Of a stretch of DNA of 64,000 bases, positions 59,569 through 64,000 are shown one piece after another. The stretch covers positions 434,001-498,000 of the forward strand of contig OZ251458.1 in NCBI GenBank assembly GCA_965242535.1. The letters run 5' to 3'. This stretch comes from VXRD01 sp965242535. Lineage in GTDB: Bacteria; Latescibacterota; UBA2968. The notes beneath the pieces are model-generated. The model was given only the letters and a program-made list of their open reading frames with translations. It made no database searches and was not told the DNA's origin. A program made the position numbers and the translations under genes. Position 1 is the first letter of the stretch, and every line of letters starts with the position of its first letter.

Positions 59569-61923
59569 TTTGATCTCTGCAACGATGGCTTGTTGCGTTG
59601 CGAGGGGTGGTATCGGAAACTCAATTTGCTTCAGGGCATTGCCATTGAATTGGGGTTGACCGCCACCTGTGACAAGGGCTTGGGCTTGATTCCAGTAGGC
59701 GTCACTTTGAGCAAAGGCCCAGTAGTAGCTTGGCTGAACGCGGTTAGGTGGGAAACGAAGGCGAATTAAGTAAGAGGCAAAAACCGCTGGGTATTCTTCA
59801 TCAAACAGCATTGTTTTGCCGTAAGTCGCTCCAGTTCTGGCAACCAGTATATCGCCTTTTGTGAGTAATAATTCCCGTGAGTCCTCTGTCAGCGTGACAA
59901 ATTTGGCTCCATCTGATCGGAGCATTCCATCCTCGGCAATGTCGGTGATGCGAATGAATCTAGCGTCCCCTTCATCCTGCGCGCTTGCGGTAAAGCCGTA
60001 TTGCGGTTTTGTAAGTTCGCCAATCTCCACCATCGGCCACTTGGGATCAACCGCGATATGCGGTCGGTAGTTTTCCACCACTGCCCGCGCACCATCAATG
60101 ACGCGCTGATAGCCTTCAATCTCCGCGACGATTTCTCGCTGAACTTCAAGCGGAGGGAGGGGAATTTGGAATGACGACAAATCTTTTGGATAGACATGTG
60201 GTTGTCCCATTCCGACCTGAAGTGCGTGGATTTCTGATTGCTTGAACTTCAGAGCGTGAAAAACGAATGCACTGATAAGCCGTTCGTCTTTAGGTTTAAT
60301 TGTTGAACAGTCGGAAGCAAATATCGGCTCGTTGAAATAAGCAACAAACCCGGCATACGCGCCAGATGCGCTAACCGTGATTGTCTCCCCTGTGCGATTG
60401 GCTTCATTGTGGTAAGTGGAAGGTTGCCGCCCCCCAGCTATTACAGAAATCGGGCCTGCTACAACTTCTTTTCGGGTAATCGCAGTTCCTTTTCGGATTT
60501 CACAAACTTCGCCGAGAGCAACAACCTTGAATTGGGAGTTTATCGGCCTACTCTCCCGATACCTTTCCCCGCTTAGATTGTATTCCCCGCCTTCTGCGAT
60601 TCGCGCTTTTCCTACGACTATTCCTTGCTTTGCCGTGTATTGCACGCCTCGTTCTGCCACTTGGGGCGCGTCTGCTGATTCGCCTGTCCGCAGGTAGCGC
60701 AAGTATTCGGCGAGTTCGGCTTGCACTTGCGGCAGGTCGTTCTCGGCGATGGGGCGGCGTTGCGCGCCCAAATCAAAGCCATCGTTTGCCACCTTGAAAA
60801 AGGCGATGCGGTCGGTCTTTTTTGCGAGGGATTTGTCCAGGATCAGGATGGACGTCTTGACGCCGGAATAGGGTTGGAACACGCCTGCCGGCAGCGAGAC
60901 GACGGCGATGAGAGAGTCCTCGATGAGCATCTTTCGCAACTGCTTGTGGGCGTTCTGACCCTGAAAAATGATCCCCTCGGGAATGATGATCCCCGCGCGT
61001 CCCGTCGGCGTGAGATGCTCGGCGATGTAATCCACAAACAGCACCTCGCTGCGCTTGGACTTGACCGAGAAGCGACTGTGCGGACGGATACCCCCCTTCG
61101 GCGACATAAACGGCGGATTGGCGAGAATCACATCGGCGCGATCCGCCCAACGCTCCTCACTCGTCAGCGTGTCGTATTCGTGAATCTGCGGCGTGACAAA
61201 CCCGTGCAAATACAGGTTCACCAGCGACAGGCGCACCATATCCGGCGAAATGTCGTAGCCGCGGAAATTGACCGCCAGCCGCCCCTTGTCGTCCAGCGAG
61301 AGGGTGCTTTGCCCGCGGTCATCGGCGTTCGCCGCGAGAATGTGTTTGTAGGACGAAATCAGAAATCCCGCCGTGCCACAGGCCGGATCGAGCACGGTCT
61401 CATCCTTCTTTGGATCGAGAAGGGCGACCATGAAATCGATGATGTGACGCGGCGTGCGGAACTGCCCGGCATCGCCTTGCGAACCGAGCACCGAGAGCAA
61501 GTACTCAAACGCATCGCCGAGGCGCTCGGAGTGGTCGTATTCAAACTCGTCGATCACCTTGAGAAACGCGCGCAGGGTCTCCGGGTCTCGATACGGCAAA
61601 AAGGCGTTGTTGAAAATGTCGCGGAACAACGGTGGAATGCCGGGGTTCTCGGGCATTTTCGCAATGGCGTTCATGTAGCGTTCGATCATCTCGTAACCGC
61701 CGAGGCCGCCGCGCATCAACTTCGCCCAGCCATAGTTTGCGAACGCGCCGGCGAAAAACCCGCGTTGCCCGCCCAACGCCTCGCTCTGCGCGTCCATGTC
61801 GTCCATGAACTTGTAGATCAGCGCGATGGTAATTTGCTCCACCTGACTTTTGGGATCGGGCACCTTGCCGACCAAAATGTCGCGCGCCGTATCGATCCGG
61901 CGTTTCGTCTCGGCGTCCAGCAT
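59452..61923 (-). CDS. Type I methylase fused to specificity subunit (HsdM-HsdS)
   Basis: The protein has 823 residues from the ATG at 61923 with AAGGAA upstream. Residues about 1-430 are HsdM: a helical N-terminus, LDPACGTAGFLISS near 178 and ILANPPFMSPKGG near 266. About 464-823 is an HsdS with two target-recognition domains (FKVVALGEVCEIRKG and WPMVEIGELTKPQYGF), each followed by a coiled-coil spacer (REIVAEIEGYQRVID and QAIVAEIKAEQALVD). Normally M and S are separate. The protein should methylate adenine at a bipartite site. The restriction subunit HsdR is missing from the window; a DUF3644 gene follows instead. Confidence 0.9.
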   Translation of the reverse strand: MLDAETKRRIDTARDILVGKVPDPKSQVEQITIALIYKFMDDMDAQSEALGGQRGFFAGAFANYGWAKLMRGGLGGYEMIERYMNAIAKMPENPGIPPLFRDIFNNAFLPYRDPETLRAFLKVIDEFEYDHSERLGDAFEYLLSVLGSQGDAGQFRTPRHIIDFMVALLDPKKDETVLDPACGTAGFLISSYKHILAANADDRGQSTLSLDDKGRLAVNFRGYDISPDMVRLSLVNLYLHGFVTPQIHEYDTLTSEERWADRADVILANPPFMSPKGGIRPHSRFSVKSKRSEVLFVDYIAEHLTPTGRAGIIIPEGIIFQGQNAHKQLRKMLIEDSLIAVVSLPAGVFQPYSGVKTSILILDKSLAKKTDRIAFFKVANDGFDLGAQRRPIAENDLPQVQAELAEYLRYLRTGESADAPQVAERGVQYTAKQGIVVGKARIAEGGEYNLSGERYRESRPINSQFKVVALGEVCEIRKGTAITRKEVVAGPISVIAGGRQPSTYHNEANRTGETITVSASGAYAGFVAYFNEPIFASDCSTIKPKDERLISAFVFHALKFKQSEIHALQVGMGQPHVYPKDLSSFQIPLPPLEVQREIVAEIEGYQRVIDGARAVVENYRPHIAVDPKWPMVEIGELTKPQYGFTASAQDEGDARFIRITDIAEDGMLRSDGAKFVTLTEDSRELLLTKGDILVARTGATYGKTMLFDEEYPAVFASYLIRLRFPPNRVQPSYYWAFAQSDAYWNQAQALVTGGGQPQFNGNALKQIEFPIPPLATQQAIVAEIKAEQALVDGNRELIERFEEKIRDAVGRVWGEDEAKGDRL

Positions 61924-61978
61924 GGGATTTCCTTTTCGAGCCGCAAAAACACAATCGGATAGCCACAAAAAGCACAAA

Positions 61979-62356
61979 ATTATACGCACAAATCAGCACC
62001 TGCATGGCTCGCTTTTCTAAAGCGTTTGGTCCGAAAGCATCGTTTGTTGCCTTCGATGCCTTCGGCGACCTACTTTTTTTCAACAGCAAAAAAAAGTAGG
62101 CAAAAAATGCCGCTCTCATGCGCCGAGGGGCTAGGCACAGCGCAAATCGCTTTTGTAATCGCACGACATGAATTAGCCTGCAAAGTGGGTTGCAATAAAG
62201 ATGTGGGTTGCGAAACGGACTTGCGCGCTGTGCCTGATGGCTTTCGTTGATGGGCTTTTGAGAGGGCACGGTTGGCGATGGCTTATTTGATGTACGGCAC
62301 CCCGTCCATCAAGCTCTTGAAAAATTGAATTTCCGAATTATTTGCTTTACAGAGTA
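61979..62356. mobile_element. MITE copy G upstream of hsdMS
   Basis: The left terminal repeat is lost but GATTTGTGCGTATA-type sequence remains (ATACGCACAAATCAGC on the plus strand). The hairpin CCTACTTTTTTT / AAAAAAAGTAGG is intact, and the right end TTATTTGCTTTACAGAGTA is present. It lies 55 bases before the hsdMS start, so it may supply or block the promoter. Confidence 0.88.
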
Positions 62357-62638
62357 ATAGGCTTTTTACCTTTTTGTGTTGTGAACTAGCTATCGCCAGT
62401 TGTACCGCTCGTGCCTTTTGTGGCGTACTTTCAACTTCATTTTGGATAGCCACAAAAAGCACAGAAGGCACAGAAGTGGTTTTGAACCTTTTTGTGTTGT
62501 GAACTGGCTGTCGCCAGTTGTACCCCGCTCGTGCCTTTTGTGGCTTCTCGCCTCTCACCTCTTCCGTCTCCCGTCTCCCGCCTCTCGCCTCTTACCTCTC
62601 CCGTCTCTCGTCTCCCGATTATTTGCTTTACGGAGTAA
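62357..62638. repeat. Repeat-filled gap between MITE G and the small membrane gene
   Basis: About 55 bases starting TTTTTGTGTTGTGAACT and ending CCTTTTGTGGC occur twice (62371-62424 and 62490-62545) and contain the GCCAGTT hairpin. A CTCCCGT/CTCTCGC simple repeat follows (62546-62616). A second right-end-like sequence (ATTATTTGCTTTACGGAGTA) ends at 62638, so another MITE end is left here. No gene is seen. Confidence 0.75.
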
Positions 62639-62800
62639 TTAGTTGAAGATGTAAAATTCCGCAATGACGGGATCGATGCCGCGGATGTAGAGGATGAGGA
62701 CGATGGCGGCGATGATGCACGCGGCGATGAAGAGGAGCACGAACCCGGTTTTCTGGTACCACCATTTGGGTCCGGGTGGAGGAGTATGGGAATCGCTCAT
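62639..62800 (-). CDS. Small single-pass membrane protein
   Basis: The protein has 53 residues. The N-terminus is polar (SDSHTPPPGPKWWYQK), then one membrane helix (FVLLFIAACIIAAIVLILYI) and a short tail ending FYIFN. The ATG overlaps the rdgB stop (ATGA), which supports expression together with rdgB. I do not recognise a family. Confidence 0.65.
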   Translation of the reverse strand: MSDSHTPPPGPKWWYQKTGFVLLFIAACIIAAIVLILYIRGIDPVIAEFYIFN

Positions 62801-63429
62801 GGGATGGGCGTGCGGAAAAGGGCGAGGATGTGGGGCGAGATGGCGCGTAGGGCCTGGCCCCTGTGGCTGAGGAGATTTTTCTGTTCGGCGGGCAGTTGTG
62901 CGGACGTGCAGTTGTGCGTGGGCACGTAAAACAGGGGGTCGTAGCCAAAGCCGTTGTTGCCTCGAGGCGATGTGAGGACGCGCCCTTCCCAAGTCGCCTG
63001 AACGGTCTGCACGAGGCCGGCGGGGGTGGCGAGGGCCATCGCACAGCAAAAACGCGCCGTGCGTCGGTCTTTGGGAATGCCGCGCAGGTTTGCGATGAGT
63101 TTGCGGTTGTTGTCCTCATCCGTGGCATGTTGCCCTGCATAACGCGCAGAGTATATGCCGGGCGCGCCGTCTAAGGCATCCACGACCAGTCCCGAGTCAT
63201 CGGCCAAAGCGGGCAAGCCCGTGTGCTCGGCAATTTCGCGGGCTTTTTTGATCGCGTTGGCTTCAAAAGTGTTGCCGTCTTCGACCGTTTCGGGCGCATT
63301 TGGAAACGCATCTAAGGATTGCACGCGGATGGCATCGCCGAGCATGGCTTGCATTTCCCGGCACTTGCCCGGATTGCGCGTGGCGAGAATGAGGATGGAC
63401 CGTTCGCAACGGTTAGGTTCAGATGGCAT
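62797..63429 (-). CDS. rdgB: Non-canonical purine NTP pyrophosphatase (RdgB/HAM1)
   Basis: The enzyme has 210 residues and removes ITP, dITP and XTP from the nucleotide pool. The family blocks are ILATRNPGKCREM, LPALADDSGLVVDALDGAPG, IYSARYAG, and GNNGFGYDPLFYVP; the usual SHR motif is present in LLSHRGQALRAI. It lies between mdh and a small membrane gene on the same strand, 29 bases after mdh. Confidence 0.95.
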   Translation of the reverse strand: MPSEPNRCERSILILATRNPGKCREMQAMLGDAIRVQSLDAFPNAPETVEDGNTFEANAIKKAREIAEHTGLPALADDSGLVVDALDGAPGIYSARYAGQHATDEDNNRKLIANLRGIPKDRRTARFCCAMALATPAGLVQTVQATWEGRVLTSPRGNNGFGYDPLFYVPTHNCTSAQLPAEQKNLLSHRGQALRAISPHILALFRTPIP

Positions 63430-63458
63430 TTACAAATGGCGAATGGCTGACCGCTTGT

Positions 63459-64000
63459 TCACAAATCGAGTTTTGCGATATTCTCGCGGATGTCAGCGGC
63501 GGATTTGTGTAAGGCGGCGGTTTCTTCTGCGGTGAGGCCAATTTCGATGATGCTTTCAACGCCCGTGGCGCCGAGTTTGACCGGCACGCCGACAAAGAGA
63601 TCGCGGATGCCGTATTGCCCGGTGAGGTACGCGGCACAGGGCAAGATGCGTTTTTTGTCGCGGGCGATGGCGGCGACCATTTCGGCGATAGCCGATGCGG
63701 GCGCGTAGTAGGCACTGCCCGTTTTGAGGTGCGAGACGATTTCCGCGCCGCCATCTCGCGTCCTTTGTACAATGGCGTCGATGGTGGGGCCGTCGAGCAA
63801 TTCGGCGAGGGGGATGCCCGCGACAGACGAATAGCGCGGCAGTGGCAGCATCGAATCGCCGTGTCCGCCGAGCACAAAGGCGGTGACGTCTTCGACCGAA
63901 ACCTCGAGTGCCTCGGCGATGAAAAACCGAAAGCGCGCCGAATCGAGAATACCGGCCATGCCGACCACGCGATGGGGCGGAAAGCCGGTATTTTTGAATG
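63459..64000 (-). CDS. mdh: Malate dehydrogenase, C-terminal part
   Basis: About 180 C-terminal residues are in the window; the 5' part lies beyond 64000. The segment reads PPHRVVGMAGILDSARFRFF, then FVLGGHGDSMLPLPRYSSVA with the catalytic His of the LDH/MDH family, and ATGVESIIEIGLTAEETAAL. This is the LDH-like MDH type (MalateDH-type 3). It oxidises malate to oxaloacetate with NAD. rdgB follows. Confidence 0.92.
   Translation of the reverse strand, partial: FKNTGFPPHRVVGMAGILDSARFRFFIAEALEVSVEDVTAFVLGGHGDSMLPLPRYSSVAGIPLAELLDGPTIDAIVQRTRDGGAEIVSHLKTGSAYYAPASAIAEMVAAIARDKKRILPCAAYLTGQYGIRDLFVGVPVKLGATGVESIIEIGLTAEETAALHKSAADIRENIAKLDL

Overview
The window is about 64 kb of a GC-rich bacterial chromosome. 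It carries ordinary housekeeping operons, many large exported proteins and an unusually dense load of small mobile repeats. The gene content suggests an uncultured, Gram-negative member of the FCB group; Latescibacterota-like is my guess and is an inference only. The reasons are a TonB-dependent receptor with a carboxypeptidase-type plug extension, a PorV/PorQ-type outer-membrane protein next to a secreted protein with a type-IX-like C-terminus, two long GWxTD/TPR proteins, the futalosine route to menaquinone (mqnA, mqnC, mqnE), a PhyH dioxygenase and a Gfo/Idh/MocA oxidoreductase. No rRNA gene is present, so placement rests on gene content.

Layout. 84-7652 (minus): an ECF sigma factor, its anti-sigma factor, a Spy/CnrX-like periplasmic protein, an RND adaptor, an RND pump and an RDD membrane protein, which look like one stress-controlled efflux operon. 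7775-24056 (minus): two GWxTD proteins flanking a TonB receptor, a secreted protein and a PorV-like gene, with an IS4-type element and MITEs between them. 24200-25690: a gene-poor scar with a kinase fragment, a tRNA-like sequence whose anticodon loop is interrupted, a tiny ORF and several direct repeats. 25691-38759 (mostly plus): a multiheme cytochrome fused to HEAT and TPR repeats, PhyH (minus), a nuclease-methylase-specificity fusion translationally coupled to a Xer recombinase, and exported Ig-like, matrixin/beta-propeller/dockerin-like and beta-barrel proteins. 38756-46450: a YbdK-type ligase with an M20 hydrolase, three small coiled-coil or membrane proteins, a TrmH-type methylase, a second dockerin-like/propeller protein, an FG-GAP protein and a TMEM14-type protein. 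46452-56250 (minus): Gfo/Idh, mqnA-mqnC-mqnE, recN, nadK, xseB, xseA and a YmdB-type phosphoesterase in close succession, broken by a MITE between xseB and xseA. 56336-58283: nested mobile elements (a MITE cut by an IS4 remnant, which is cut by a decayed IS630). 58484-61923 (minus): a fused HsdM-HsdS protein overlapping a DUF3644/HEPN-like gene, with the scar of a second allele and no HsdR. 62639-64000 (minus): a small membrane protein, rdgB and the 3' part of mdh.

How it fits together. Seven copies of one roughly 0.4-0.5 kb repeat lie in the window. Several keep ends that match the ends of the IS630 element, so it looks like an IS630-driven MITE. The IS4 element has twice entered exactly the same hairpin loop inside that MITE. 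A second MITE family and two REP-like hairpin families add to the load. The most interesting candidates for undescribed biology are the HsdMS + DUF3644 pair, the self-contained nuclease-methylase-specificity protein coupled to a recombinase, the tRNA-like locus, and the sigma-controlled efflux operon with a duplicated, Gly/Arg-rich adaptor tail. All functional statements come from reading the sequence; no database search was run.
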